Positions 26,447 to 36,166 are shown, numbered from the stretch's first letter. The stretch: 64,000 nt of DNA from Anaerovibrio lipolyticus DSM 3074 (GCF_900141865.1 NZ_FQYW01000004.1:161976-225975); one strand, 5' to 3'. Notes: generated by a model from the sequence alone, not told the origin. Numbers and translations are program-made.

Positions 26447-27099
26447 GATGTCTTCAACCTCTTCTCCATATATGCCACCAGACGGGAAATTGCCAGAGTC
26501 ATTACCAAATAAATAACGGCTACGCTAAGCCAGATCTCCAGGGAACCGTAAGTTCTGGCAATAATGAGCTGACCGCGACGGGTGAGCTCCTCAAAGCCGA
26601 TAACGGAAACCAGAGAGGAATCCTTCAGCAAGGCAATAAATTCATTGCCAAGAGGTGGAACAATATTCTTGAAGGCCTGAGGCACAATGATATAGCGCAT
26701 GGTTTGAACCCAGGTCATACCCAAGGAACGCCCGGCTTCCATCTGCCCCTTGTCAATGGCCTGAATACCAGCACGGAAGATTTCTGCCACATAAGCGCCG
26801 GAGTTAATACCACAGGCAGTTATGGCTGCCACAAATGGGTCCACACGCTGATCCAGCATTAAAGGCAGGGCAAAATAAATCAGGAAAATTTGCACCAAAA
26901 GAGGTGTGCCCCGTAAAAAGTCAATATACACTGCTGCCAGCATACGGAGAGGAGTCACATGGGAAATGCGGGCAATACCCACAAACATACCGATAATCAT
27001 ACCCAGTCCCACTGACAGGGCTGTAATCTTAATAGTAATACCCGCACCCAGCAAAAGCAGTGGGAAGGATTGTATTACCAAGTCAAAATTAAAACTCAT
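26443..27099 (-). CDS. Polar amino-acid ABC importer permease (HisM/GlnP-type)
   Basis: The 218-residue protein has about five membrane segments and the amino-acid permease signature [21 protein letters not shown] that contacts the ATPase. It follows the binding-protein gene after a hairpin that probably lets only part of transcription pass, giving more binding protein than permease. Confidence 0.93.
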   Translation of the reverse strand: MSFNFDLVIQSFPLLLLGAGITIKITALSVGLGMIIGMFVGIARISHVTPLRMLAAVYIDFLRGTPLLVQIFLIYFALPLMLDQRVDPFVAAITACGINSGAYVAEIFRAGIQAIDKGQMEAGRSLGMTWVQTMRYIIVPQAFKNIVPPLGNEFIALLKDSSLVSVIGFEELTRRGQLIIARTYGSLEIWLSVAVIYLVMTLAISRLVAYMEKRLKTS

Positions 27100-27222
27100 G
27101 TTAATTCACCCGACCAATCTAAAAATGTATTTTTGCAAAATCATAAAATAATTATACATTGTTTATGAATATTTTTCCATACTTGGTCAAAAAATATTTT
27201 CACTTAATCATATCAAAGAAAA

Positions 27223-27262
27223 AGGCTGCCGCATATGATATGCACGCCATACGCAACAGCCT
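27223..27262 (-). terminator. Hairpin terminator/attenuator between binding-protein and permease genes
   Basis: AGGCTG pairs with CAGCCT, with an inner GCGTATG/CATATGC stem, followed by TTTTTC on the minus strand. Inside the operon it would set the ratio of binding protein to transporter. Confidence 0.75.
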
Positions 27263-27276
27263 CTGTAAATATTTAA

Positions 27277-28050
27277 TTATTTTTTGTTGCCAAACCACTT
27301 AGCGTAAATCTGGTCGTACTTGCCGTTATCCTTCAGCTTCTTCAAAGCCTCGTTAATCTTGGTCTGGAGCTCAGCATTATTCTTGTTGATAGCCATACCA
27401 TAATCCTCAGAGGTTAAAAGCTCGGAAAGAACCTTTACATTGTCATTCTTGGACTCAACAATATATCTGTCGTTTACAGGGCGGTCATTGATAACTGCAT
27501 CAACGCCCTTGGCATTCAGCTCAATAAAGGTATCAGCAGAGGAGTTCAACTCCTTGACCTCAGCACTGCCCAGCTTCTTGGCCTCAGTAGCGGAGGTGGT
27601 ACCAATCTGAACTGCAATCTTCTTGCCCTTCAAATCCTGGAAGCCCTTGATGGAATCATCACTCTTGGCAACCATAATGGAAAGACCGGATTTATAATAA
27701 GGATCGGAGAAAAGAACCTTCTGCTTACGCTCATCGTTGATGGTCATACCAGAAATGATAACATCAATGTTGCCTGCCTCCAGGGATGGAATCAGACCAT
27801 CGAATGCTACATTGTTAATCTCAACCTTGTAGCCCATTTCCTCACCGATAGCACGGATAAGATCCATATCGAAGCCCTCATAGGCACTAGGATCAGCGCC
27901 CTGGAACTCAAATGGAGCAAAGTCAGCGTTGGTGCCAACCTTCAGAACCTTCTCACCTTCTGCAGCCTTTTTTTCACTGCCGCAACCTGCTACCATAGCC
28001 ATAACAGCCATCAAGGCAGCCATGCAAAGCACTAAAATTTTCTTTGACAT
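27277..28050 (-). CDS. Polar amino-acid ABC importer substrate-binding lipoprotein
   Basis: The 257-residue lipoprotein has signal MSKKILVLCMAALMAVMAM and lipobox VAGC, then an SBP_bac_3 fold (TNADFAPFEFQG; DVIISGMTINDERKQKV; GTTSATEAKKLG). Relatives bind glutamine, histidine, cystine or lysine/arginine; the ligand is unclear. I place the start at 28050, with AAGGAGG 10 bases upstream; a longer frame upstream runs through the terminator of the zinc-ribbon gene. Confidence 0.92.
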   Translation of the reverse strand: MSKKILVLCMAALMAVMAMVAGCGSEKKAAEGEKVLKVGTNADFAPFEFQGADPSAYEGFDMDLIRAIGEEMGYKVEINNVAFDGLIPSLEAGNIDVIISGMTINDERKQKVLFSDPYYKSGLSIMVAKSDDSIKGFQDLKGKKIAVQIGTTSATEAKKLGSAEVKELNSSADTFIELNAKGVDAVINDRPVNDRYIVESKNDNVKVLSELLTSEDYGMAINKNNAELQTKINEALKKLKDNGKYDQIYAKWFGNKK

Positions 28051-28096
28051 GTTTAAATTTCCTCCTTGTGAATCAAAGTTAAACATTTTATGTACA

Positions 28097-28130
28097 AGAG
28101 AAGCCCGAAGAAATATATTCCCGGGCTTCT
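28097..28130 (-). terminator. Hairpin after the zinc-ribbon gene
   Basis: GAAGCCCG pairs with CGGGCTTC around an AT-rich loop. The T-run is weak (TCTTGT), so termination may be partial. Confidence 0.55.
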
Positions 28131-28155
28131 TCGCCATAACAAATTCAGTTAAAGA

Positions 28156-28449
28156 TTAAGCATTCTTTTTTGCCTGGAAGCAGTCACGGCAATATACTGG
28201 ACGGTCGTTCTTTGGCTCGAATGGAACCTCAGTCTCCTTACCGCACTCAGCGCATACTACAGTGAACATCTGACGCTGCTCTCTGGCGCCCTCGCCATCA
28301 CGGCTGCGACGTCTCTTGTCGCGGCAATCGCGGCAACGTACAGGCTTGTTCTCAAAGCCCTTCTCTGCATAAAATTCCTGTTCCCCTGCGCTAAAGATGA
28401 ACTCCTTGCCACAGTCCTTACATGTTAAAGTCTCGTCTACAAAAGCCAT
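28156..28449 (-). CDS. Zinc-ribbon protein (zf-trcl type)
   Basis: The 97-residue basic protein has two zinc-ribbon-like units: CKDCGKEF with CRDCRDKRRR, and CAECGKET with CRDCFQAK. Family members are small proteins of unknown role, probably binding nucleic acid or ribosome components. It is monocistronic. Confidence 0.85.
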   Translation of the reverse strand: MAFVDETLTCKDCGKEFIFSAGEQEFYAEKGFENKPVRCRDCRDKRRRSRDGEGAREQRQMFTVVCAECGKETEVPFEPKNDRPVYCRDCFQAKKNA

Positions 28450-28572
28450 TAAAAAAATCCCCCATAATTCTGATTTGACATCCCACTGTACTCTTACTAC
28501 TTACCTAATTTCAGGTGGTCAAAGAGACATCCTTACCCGTCAAGTATATATGTAAAAAAGAAAAAAAGCAAG

Positions 28573-30294
28573 CTAAACTTTACAATAGCAATCCCAAATT
28601 TGCTTAAATTTATTCTCCATATCCGCCATATACGACTTATTGTCCATTAGAGGCGATATTCGTATCATTTTTGGCAAATCATTGTGCAATTCATTCAATT
28701 TGTCCGCCTGCCGCCCCAACTGCACCGCCTTGCTGACATAAGCCCTCTGTCCATCGCTTATAAGCTCCGGCAACCCGGCGGCCTTAAGAATGGTTTCTCC
28801 GTATCTGGAGCCATGGCTGTGTCCCTTAAGGGAAATAACCGGCACTCCCATATACAGGGCATCACAAGTAGTAAGGCCCCCGCAATAAGGAGAAGTATCC
28901 AACGCAATGTCTATATCCCGATACTGGGCCAGATAGTCCGGACTAAAGGGCCGCAGCTCCAGCTTTTCCGGATTTCCCCCAATGCGACGGAACCGTTCAC
29001 GAATAATATTCTGTCCAGATTCCACACTGCAGGTCTTGTTCTTGATTACCAGCTTGGAGGGAACACTCTCCAATATATTGCGCCACATCAGCAGTATATC
29101 ATCGGTAACCTTGGCAAAATTATTGAAACAGCCATAAGTCACATAGCCATTGGTTTTAACTGGGGCATCACAGCCCTCTGCCTTTATGCTCCGCAATATC
29201 TCAGGAGCAAAGCACAGGTGACACCCATCCAGTTTCAGCAGCTTTTCCCTAAAATTAAGCTGATCCGCCACATCGGGACAACAGGTGGTATCCGTGAGAA
29301 AATAATCTACAGCACTAAGGCCGGTGGTATTAATGTACCCAATGCCGGAAATCTGCACAGGAGCAGGACGATATCCCAAAACAGGCAGGCAATTATTCTG
29401 ACTGTGACCGGACAAATCTACCAAAATATCAATTCGGTCATCAAAAATCTGCTTTGCCACATGGCGACTGCTCTTGCCATGCATATCACGCCAAACATCC
29501 GGCATTTTTTTAAACCGCTGCGTAATATGATCAGCCTTGCCGGTGGAATATGCGTATATTTTAAAGTCATTGCGGTTGGCATCCCTTAAAAGGGGCGTAA
29601 AAAAATATGCCGCCGCATGCTGACGAAAGTCCGGAGAAATATACCCTATCCTCAGGGAATGATTTTTCCGCCGTTTCTCCCGATCATGAGGAAACTTAAC
29701 TTCCGTTCTCAGAAGATGCTCAAACTGTTTATGCTGCTCAAGCTGCTGCTTGCTTCCACTGTCCCGATAGTTTGTCAAAAACAGGGCCTTACTGTGATAC
29801 ATAGCCTTTTTCTTAATATCTGACACCGTACGGCTGGCATTAAAGGTAGCTGCTGCCGCCTTATCCGCATAGCCCGCCAGCAAACAGGTGTCGGCATAAA
29901 AAGCATAGCCTCTTTCAATTATCCTATTGCTGATTTCTCCCCATATTCCCTTGCCTACACTGACATTAAACCGCTTAAAGAGCTGCTCGTAGGCCTCCAT
30001 GGCCTTGTCCAGAATAAATTGGGCACCATAAAAGGCCGCTGTGGCAAAAAGGCCTCTCAGATTCGCCCTAAGGGCATTTTGCTGAGAATCAAGGTGCCAC
30101 AGCTGGTTCAGTGCCGCTTCGGCGGTATCAAAGTCCTCCATATAAACTGAAGCCTCTGCTACCAAAGCCCAGCCTTCAGGATTATTCAGATTTGCATCCA
30201 AAAGCTCCCGGCCACAGGCCCTCATGTTGGAAAAATTACCTTCCTCCAAAAAATTCTCTGCCTGCCTGGACCAGGAAAAATCCTTTTCATTCAT
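28573..30294 (-). CDS. GT41 O-GlcNAc-transferase-like (SPINDLY-type) glycosyltransferase
   Basis: The 573-residue cytoplasmic protein has an N-terminal helical TPR-like region (about residues 1-200) and a C-terminal GT41 catalytic region: IGYISPDFRQHAAAYF, VDLSGHSQNN, QISGIGYINTTG and DTSPYCGGLTTCDALYMGVP. GT41 enzymes put GlcNAc or another sugar on Ser/Thr of proteins. Start chosen at ATG 30294 (a TTG lies 6 bases upstream). With a second GT41 nearby and two Ser/Thr/Asn-rich flagellins in the window, flagellin O-glycosylation is a plausible role. Confidence 0.88.
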   Translation of the reverse strand: MNEKDFSWSRQAENFLEEGNFSNMRACGRELLDANLNNPEGWALVAEASVYMEDFDTAEAALNQLWHLDSQQNALRANLRGLFATAAFYGAQFILDKAMEAYEQLFKRFNVSVGKGIWGEISNRIIERGYAFYADTCLLAGYADKAAAATFNASRTVSDIKKKAMYHSKALFLTNYRDSGSKQQLEQHKQFEHLLRTEVKFPHDREKRRKNHSLRIGYISPDFRQHAAAYFFTPLLRDANRNDFKIYAYSTGKADHITQRFKKMPDVWRDMHGKSSRHVAKQIFDDRIDILVDLSGHSQNNCLPVLGYRPAPVQISGIGYINTTGLSAVDYFLTDTTCCPDVADQLNFREKLLKLDGCHLCFAPEILRSIKAEGCDAPVKTNGYVTYGCFNNFAKVTDDILLMWRNILESVPSKLVIKNKTCSVESGQNIIRERFRRIGGNPEKLELRPFSPDYLAQYRDIDIALDTSPYCGGLTTCDALYMGVPVISLKGHSHGSRYGETILKAAGLPELISDGQRAYVSKAVQLGRQADKLNELHNDLPKMIRISPLMDNKSYMADMENKFKQIWDCYCKV

Positions 30295-30428
30295 GCCCAA
30301 GTTCTACACCATCCAAATAATGCACTAAAACAACATTTTCATAAGAATATTGTCATCAAAATTTTTATTCACTAAAAATATTATTCGCTAAAAACAAATG
30401 AAATCCTTTATCCATTATACTATATTCT

Positions 30429-32126
30429 TCAAATTTCAGGATTTAACTCACCACCGTACTCCTTCAAGAATATTTTCTGGTATTTTTTATATGATGGATC
30501 CAGAGGCTTCTCCTTTGGACAATGAATACACCAAAAATCATCCTCCTGCTGTGGTACCACCACCCTATAGCCGTGACGCCACATTTCCATAGATTGGGCA
30601 ATTTCATAAAAATGCCAGCCATTAAACAAATCCTCCCGCCACGGCAAATCCACCTGGGTGGCAAAGAGCAATCCATCCACAGCATCCACATCCACATAAG
30701 CTCCGTCAATATCCCGACAGGTGCTGTCCACCACGCTTTCAGCCTCACAGGCGTGAAGCACCCGCCCCACGGTACGCAGGCCATCCCACCATATACCGGT
30801 TTTAGGCAGCTTACGGGCCCCAATAACCCCCAGGGCCCCAATAGCTTTATCCTTAAATATATTGAGCAAATCACCAATAAAATTCTTGTTGGCAATAAAG
30901 GTATCCTGATGGATATAAACCTTGTATTTGGCATCCGTCTGCTTCATCCCCATGTTGTAGCCATGGCACATGGACTTAGCACCCCGTACAGGTATAAGCT
31001 CCACCTTCATTCCTTCAGGCACCTTTAAATTTTTAATATACAGCTGGCACTCATCGTACCAATCTTCTTTGTTTACACAGGTAATAAAGGCAATCTTTTG
31101 TTCAGGAGAAATATCCGCCATAGCGGAAGACTCTGTTATCGGTGCCTTATTCCGTACTGCTGAACACTCAACTGACTTTTCCGTTGAAGCTCCCACTGGC
31201 TTTTCCGCTAAGCATTCTTCACTATGAGGAATATACAGCACCTCCAGGGCTCTTACAAAGGTATCTGCCCATTCCCCATGACCCATACGCTGAAGCTGAA
31301 AAACAAAGTTTTCTGCAAAAGCCGTTCTATGAATAATAGCCTGCTTTACAAAATCTGCCACATATTCCGGGAAAATCATATTTTTCTCAAAGAGCTGCCA
31401 CAGCCTTTCCGTATTTTCCGCCACATCAATGCCATACTCAATGCGACGAAGGCGATTAGACAGTTCCCGACGAATTTCCTTGGTATAGAGCTTTTTCAGG
31501 GCAATAATCTCCCCAATGGATTTAGTGGCCTGTACCAGCCATGTCCGCACCCCTAAATCGTTGGAATGATTTTCAAACCCCATATTTTCCAGTCTGCCTA
31601 TAAAATCCACATCCACCTTAGAGCCGTCATCAGCCGGCAAGAAAGAGGCATCCTTATAAAATGAGGCCGCCAAAAGGGACAGCATTTCGTCCCTGGTAAA
31701 TACATGGGTGCATACGTGATAAAAATGCCCCCCCATTAAATCGCGGATATTTTTCCAATAGCGGGCATTGGTAAAGGAGGTCAAAAGACGTCCCGTGTCC
31801 TTTAAGTAAAGTCCCAGCCCCGAAGCAATATCCTGAGGATTCCAGGCCTCCAAAAACAGCTCCTCACCTAAAATAATATCGAAATATTCTTCCTCCAGAG
31901 GCAGCTTCTCACCGAGGTAATTCACCGTAACCCAACGAATTTCCATATCCTGAAATTCTTCATCCTGGGGCAGGTCATCATCTGCTGCCACCACAAAAAG
32001 CTCCGCCCGTGGCATCAGCGAGCGAAGCTTATGAATGTATTCCACATTTTCAATGAGGAGTACCTTCAGAGGTTCCTCCGTCTCATGTATAAAGTTAAGT
32101 AAGCAAAGGGCCTTTTCTTCAGTCAT
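30429..32126 (-). CDS. Methyltransferase-like plus StrF/GT2-like glycosyltransferase fusion
   Basis: The 565-residue protein joins two parts. Residues about 15-170 look like a degenerate SAM-methyltransferase fold (VLLIENVEYIHKLRSLMP; YFDIILGEELFLEAWNPQDI). From about residue 335, after a Ser/Glu-rich linker, comes a Glyco_tranf_2_5/StrF-like domain (KIAFITCVNKEDWYDECQLY; YKVYIHQDTF; DVDAVDGLLFATQVDLPWRE). It sits 8 bases after a GT41 gene. Bacterial GT41 genes often travel with such proteins. The substrate is unknown. Confidence 0.78.
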   Translation of the reverse strand: MTEEKALCLLNFIHETEEPLKVLLIENVEYIHKLRSLMPRAELFVVAADDDLPQDEEFQDMEIRWVTVNYLGEKLPLEEEYFDIILGEELFLEAWNPQDIASGLGLYLKDTGRLLTSFTNARYWKNIRDLMGGHFYHVCTHVFTRDEMLSLLAASFYKDASFLPADDGSKVDVDFIGRLENMGFENHSNDLGVRTWLVQATKSIGEIIALKKLYTKEIRRELSNRLRRIEYGIDVAENTERLWQLFEKNMIFPEYVADFVKQAIIHRTAFAENFVFQLQRMGHGEWADTFVRALEVLYIPHSEECLAEKPVGASTEKSVECSAVRNKAPITESSAMADISPEQKIAFITCVNKEDWYDECQLYIKNLKVPEGMKVELIPVRGAKSMCHGYNMGMKQTDAKYKVYIHQDTFIANKNFIGDLLNIFKDKAIGALGVIGARKLPKTGIWWDGLRTVGRVLHACEAESVVDSTCRDIDGAYVDVDAVDGLLFATQVDLPWREDLFNGWHFYEIAQSMEMWRHGYRVVVPQQEDDFWCIHCPKEKPLDPSYKKYQKIFLKEYGGELNPEI

Positions 32127-32134
32127 TTTTCTTC

Positions 32135-33700
32135 CTATTCCATTAAGCGGTGGTATAACTTCTCCACCTGGGCAGCATATCCCTGTTCATCCATTAAAGG
32201 GGAGCCCTTCACCATATCCCGCAGCTGAAACCGCAAATCGCACAATATATCAGGATTATTCCCCAAAGCCGCAGCAATTTTCACATACTCCTCGGCATTA
32301 TCCGTAGCCATATCCCCAAGGCCCACGTTCATCAGCATACTATAGCCAAAGCGCTGACCCCGACTGTCACCGTATAGGCTTACCACAGGAACCCCCATGT
32401 ACATGGCTTCAAAGGTGGTCATTCCTCCAGTATAAGGGAAGGTATCCAAAGCTATATCCATGTCCCCATATTGGTTAAGATAGTCCTGACTAAAAGGACG
32501 AAGCTCCACCCGCTCAGGTGAAATACCACATTTTTCCAGCCGCTTTTCCATATATTCACGGCCACTTTCACTGTCAAACAGCTTATGCTTCAAAAGAAGC
32601 CGGCTGTTGGGTACTTTGTTCAAAATCTCTCCCCAAAGCCGAAGCATATCATCAGTAACCTTGCTGAAATTATTAAAGCAGCCAAAGGTTATAAAGCCAT
32701 TTTTCTTCCACGGAGTCTCCACAACCTCTGGCATTTTTTTAAATAAATGGAAGCAAAAATGACTTCCCTTCACAGCCAAAAGCCGTTCCACATAGGCATC
32801 CTGTTTTTCAGAGATGCAGCAATACTCATCCCCCAGCACGTAATCCACGGACTTCATACCGGTACTGCCCACCCAGCCAATGGCTGACAGCTGAATTTTA
32901 GCCGGCTTGTAGGCCAGAACCGGCAACATATTATTGGAGGTATGTCCCCCCAAATCCACCAATATGTCTATTTCATCAATATAAATCTGACGGGCGATTT
33001 TATCATGACTCCAGCCATACACCTGGCGCCACACGTCAGCCTTTTCACGGAAGGCCTTGGTCACTGAATCCTCACCCTTATTTCCGCAGTAGCAGAAAAT
33101 CTGGAAATCCTTGCCATTGGCCTTATCCACCAAGGGCCACAGCAATGATGACACAGGATGCTGCTGATAATCACTGGAAAGATAGCCTATGCGGATGCGA
33201 TGATGGTTCCAACGCTTTTCAGAAACAGAGCCCACATTACCCTCGGACAGCAATGCATCATAGCCGGAGTAAAGGACACGCCAAAACTCCCTGTCAGTAT
33301 TTGGCAGGGATGCCGCTGCAAAGATGGCATTACTATATTCCACCAGCCGCTGGCGCCAATCTGTTTCCGTCTCCACCGATTGCAGAAAGCTCTCCACAGC
33401 CTTATCTGCCCGGCCGACGGTATTGTAGGCCTGTCCCAGCAAGCTGTACACCGTCCCCCTTAAGTCCGGCTCATCCTCACAGCCACTTTTCTCCAGCTGC
33501 TCCAATATGGACAGCTCCCCCAGCACATCCTCAAGGGAGCGCTTGATATACGCCCCCAAAAGCTGTGCCTTGGAAACCTGGGAGCCCCCTGCATCCAGCA
33601 GAGCCCCCATGGCATTATCCGCCTCCTGGAACCGCCCCATTTTCCATAGGTCATGAATCTTGATATAAAGTTTCCAACATTCCTTGCTCATTTCTGCCAT
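32135..33700 (-). CDS. GT41 O-GlcNAc-transferase-like (SPINDLY-type) glycosyltransferase
   Basis: This second GT41 enzyme has 521 residues. N-terminal TPR-like helices (VYSLLGQAYNTVGRADKAVE) precede the catalytic region: RIGYLSSDYQQHPVSSLL, VDLGGHTSNN, QLSAIGWVGSTGM, DTFPYTGGMTTFEAMYMGVP. I prefer ATG 33700, with GGGTG upstream, to the GTG at 33709. It is related to, but clearly diverged from, the GT41 at 28573-30294 and encoded in the same direction with the StrF-like gene between them. It probably glycosylates surface or flagellar protein in the cytoplasm. Confidence 0.88.
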   Translation of the reverse strand: MAEMSKECWKLYIKIHDLWKMGRFQEADNAMGALLDAGGSQVSKAQLLGAYIKRSLEDVLGELSILEQLEKSGCEDEPDLRGTVYSLLGQAYNTVGRADKAVESFLQSVETETDWRQRLVEYSNAIFAAASLPNTDREFWRVLYSGYDALLSEGNVGSVSEKRWNHHRIRIGYLSSDYQQHPVSSLLWPLVDKANGKDFQIFCYCGNKGEDSVTKAFREKADVWRQVYGWSHDKIARQIYIDEIDILVDLGGHTSNNMLPVLAYKPAKIQLSAIGWVGSTGMKSVDYVLGDEYCCISEKQDAYVERLLAVKGSHFCFHLFKKMPEVVETPWKKNGFITFGCFNNFSKVTDDMLRLWGEILNKVPNSRLLLKHKLFDSESGREYMEKRLEKCGISPERVELRPFSQDYLNQYGDMDIALDTFPYTGGMTTFEAMYMGVPVVSLYGDSRGQRFGYSMLMNVGLGDMATDNAEEYVKIAAALGNNPDILCDLRFQLRDMVKGSPLMDEQGYAAQVEKLYHRLME

Positions 33701-33846
33701 AAAATTCACCCATCACAAAATGATTTCAAAACTAAACCGAAGCCACCAGCTTTCCGCAGGCAAAAACATACATATTTACTTTCTTCTCCACACTCCGCCA
33801 AAATTCCTATCTGTTCACTAATAAATTTAAAACATGTTAAGACATT

Positions 33847-33907
33847 TATAATGCCATTATTCAAACTTTTCTTCTTTATAAAAATCTTCCAATTAGCCTT
33901 TAATTAT
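33847..33907. repeat. Dispersed repeat copy A (about 55 bp)
   Basis: The stretch TAATGCCATTATTCAAAC, then CTTTTCTTCTTTA, then AAATCTTCCAATTAGCC closely matches 36664-36722. It lies in the gap between the second GT41 gene and the HAD phosphatase gene. No gene is visible in 33701-33909. Confidence 0.65.
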
Positions 33908-33909
33908 GA

Positions 33910-34515
33910 TCAGCATTTACATAACTGCCTAAGCAACACACACAATTCCTTTTCCTCAAATACCACATAATCTGCCACAGACACAGCAGCCGGAGCCGGA
34001 CTATGGGTAAGTCCGGAAGCAATTGCCACATCAGCCTCTCGCATAGCTTCTACGTCATTGTTGCCATCCCCGACAAAAACGACCCTATGACCATCTGCTT
34101 TGTACCGCTGCACCAAATCTTCCTTCTTTAAAATTTCAACAATCCTTGCAACCTGATTATTTTCCGTTTCTCCCAAGGAACAAAAGCATTCACAGCCAAT
34201 TTTCTTAGCCAAATCTTCTATCCAGCAGTTCAGATTCCCTGTGGCAATACTGCACATATCCACATTATTTTGAATAAATCTCACCAGCTCACCATAAATT
34301 TCCACCTGGCTCAGCAACTGATTTATTTTACTGACAGGCAGCTTGCCCAAAATATTTACTCGTTGAATAAAGGATTCAATAAAAGGCACCTCACCAGCCA
34401 CTGTGGCCCGGGTCAATTCTTCTATTTTTTCCTCAACCTTAAAATGCCTTGCTATAAGCGGCAAGGTTTCTTCCTTGGTAATCGTACCATCCAAATCAAA
34501 AATAAATTTTGTCAT
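33910..34515 (-). CDS. HAD-superfamily (IB) phosphatase, phosphoserine-phosphatase-like
   Basis: The 201-residue protein has HAD motif I FDLDGTI (Asp nucleophile near residue 6), motif II around SIATGN, and motif IV VGDGNNDVEAM. The helical cap and length fit subfamily IB, which includes phosphoserine phosphatases and sugar or lipid phosphatases. It lies 29 bases after glf. The substrate is unassigned. Confidence 0.82.
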   Translation of the reverse strand: MTKFIFDLDGTITKEETLPLIARHFKVEEKIEELTRATVAGEVPFIESFIQRVNILGKLPVSKINQLLSQVEIYGELVRFIQNNVDMCSIATGNLNCWIEDLAKKIGCECFCSLGETENNQVARIVEILKKEDLVQRYKADGHRVVFVGDGNNDVEAMREADVAIASGLTHSPAPAAVSVADYVVFEEKELCVLLRQLCKC

Positions 34516-34544
34516 TAATACCTCGACTTAAATAATGGTATCAT

Positions 34545-35669
34545 TTACTTTTTCTTAACTAGCTCTGTCTCTGCTTTTTCCAACGCCTTGGCGATAGTCA
34601 CATCCATATCATAATAGGAATATGTACCCAGGCGTCCGCCAAATACTACATTAGTCAGCTTAGCTGCCTCTTCCTTATAACGGGCGTATAATACACTGTT
34701 CTTCTCATCATTAACAGGATAATAAGGCTCATCACCCTTTTTCCATTCAGAGGAATATTCCCGTGAAATAACGGTTTTTGGCAAATCATTGCCATTTTCA
34801 TCCTTGCCAAACTCGAACCACTTGTGCTCAATAATTCTGGTCCAGGGGGTCTCCCTATCGGTGTAATTCACCGCCGCATTGCCCTGAAAGCTCGGCTTAT
34901 TAAGCAGCTCATTTTCAAAACGAACAGAACGATATTCCAAGGTCCCCAGCTTGTAATCGAAAAATTCATCTATTGGACCCGTGTAAATAATCTTTTCAGC
35001 CACCTGCTCATACTCAGAACGATACTTCAGATAATCCACTCCAAGACGCACCTCAATTCCATCAAGAAGATTTTCTATGACCTTGGTATAGCCTCCCATA
35101 GGAATTCCCTGATAAAGGGCATTGAAATAATTATTGTCATAGGTGTAGCGCACTGGAAGGCGCTTAATTATAAAAGCAGGCAAATCCTTACAATCCCGCC
35201 CCCACTGCTTTTCCGTGTAGCCTTTAATAAGCTTTTCAAAAATATCACGGCCCACCAGAGAAATGGCCTGTTCCTCCAGATTCTTAGGCTCACCCTTTAT
35301 CTCCTGACGCTGCTCAGCAATTTTTGCCGCCGCTTCCTCAGGAGTCACCACTCCCCACATTTTATTGAAGGTGTACATATTAAAAGGCAGAGAATAAATC
35401 TCCCCCTTGTAGTTAGCCACCGGAGAATTGGTGAAGCGGTTAAACTCCCCAAATTTTGTTATATACTGCCAAACCTTTTTGTCATTAGTATGGAAAATAT
35501 GGGCACCGTACTTATGGACATTGATACCCTCCACCTTTTCCGTGTAAACGTTGCCACCAATATGATCCCGCCGATCGATAACCAATACCCTTTTCCCTGC
35601 TGCCCTGGCCTGCTGGGCAAACACAGCCCCAAAAAGGCCAGAGCCTACCATTAAATAATCGTATTTCAT
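34545..35669 (-). CDS. glf: UDP-galactopyranose mutase
   Basis: The 374-residue flavoenzyme converts UDP-galactopyranose to UDP-galactofuranose. It has the FAD Rossmann motif GSGLFGAVFAQ near the N-terminus, DRRDHIGGNVYTE, HKYGAHIFHT and the C-terminal GGRLGTYSYYDMDVTI. Length matches the bacterial family. Galactofuranose implies a Galf-containing surface glycan, though no dedicated galactofuranosyltransferase is obvious in the window. Confidence 0.96.
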   Translation of the reverse strand: MKYDYLMVGSGLFGAVFAQQARAAGKRVLVIDRRDHIGGNVYTEKVEGINVHKYGAHIFHTNDKKVWQYITKFGEFNRFTNSPVANYKGEIYSLPFNMYTFNKMWGVVTPEEAAAKIAEQRQEIKGEPKNLEEQAISLVGRDIFEKLIKGYTEKQWGRDCKDLPAFIIKRLPVRYTYDNNYFNALYQGIPMGGYTKVIENLLDGIEVRLGVDYLKYRSEYEQVAEKIIYTGPIDEFFDYKLGTLEYRSVRFENELLNKPSFQGNAAVNYTDRETPWTRIIEHKWFEFGKDENGNDLPKTVISREYSSEWKKGDEPYYPVNDEKNSVLYARYKEEAAKLTNVVFGGRLGTYSYYDMDVTIAKALEKAETELVKKK

Positions 35670-35688
35670 AAATTTTTCCCCTTAAAAT

Positions 35689-35872
35689 TTAATCAACTAT
35701 CCAACTCTCAGCCATTCTAAATGCTGGCCACATCTTTTCTATTGCATTTCGACTCAATCCATTTTTTAGCTAATTCGCGCCAATTTTCTTTAACTACCCT
35801 AAACATATCAGCAACAATTATCTTTGCTTCAGACAATTCAATATCATAATATCTTGCCGAATAGATTATCAT
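35689..35872 (-). pseudogene. C-terminal remnant of a HipA-like kinase, frameshifted
   Basis: In one frame the fragment begins MIIYSARYYDIELSEAK and reads to NWRELAKKW. After a run of A's the homologous reading continues in another frame as NGLSRNAIEKMWPAFRMAE, ending at a TAA at 35689. The pattern (Ae.ii..v..vv.nWr..A...gis...Ie.m..aF) is the HipA C-terminus. Only about 60 codons remain and the kinase core is gone. Its ATG overlaps the stop of the MNT gene (ATGA), presumably by chance fusion. Confidence 0.6.
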
Positions 35873-36156
35873 TCTTCGTATAGCACAACTCCGTCCCTCT
35901 TTATCGACTCCAGTAAGTCCTCATTACATGGCTCATCCAAGTCCACCACATCAAACATCAATAACGTAGGGACTATGTCAGATTCATCAACATCCAGAGT
36001 AAAGCGGACTCTATCTCCGCCGGATATGGCCAAATCAATATCGCTGCGCTCCCAATTATCACCACGGGCGCGACTGCCAAATAAAATCACCTTTTTTACT
36101 CCACATTTCCTGGCAAGCTCTATTATCTTATCCTTAACCTTTTCAGGCAAATTCAT
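35869..36156 (-). CDS. MNT-type nucleotidyltransferase (antitoxin of HEPN/MNT pair)
   Basis: The 95-residue minimal nucleotidyltransferase has LFGSRARGDNWERSDIDLA, the GSxAxG...SDxD catalytic motif. In HEPN/MNT modules this protein AMPylates and blocks the HEPN RNase toxin. Start chosen at 36156 (MNLPEKVKD), with GAGGTG 6 bases upstream; it then begins 10 bases after the HEPN stop. A piece of a near-identical gene is found at 39335-39398. Confidence 0.88.
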   Translation of the reverse strand: MNLPEKVKDKIIELARKCGVKKVILFGSRARGDNWERSDIDLAISGGDRVRFTLDVDESDIVPTLLMFDVVDLDEPCNEDLLESIKRDGVVLYEE

Positions 36157-36166
36157 TGCCGGCACC

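Noticed and set aside
27277..28137. Longer start for the amino-acid binding protein
   Set aside because: The extra 29 residues precede a perfect lipoprotein signal and overlap the hairpin of the zinc-ribbon gene; AAGGAGG supports 28050.
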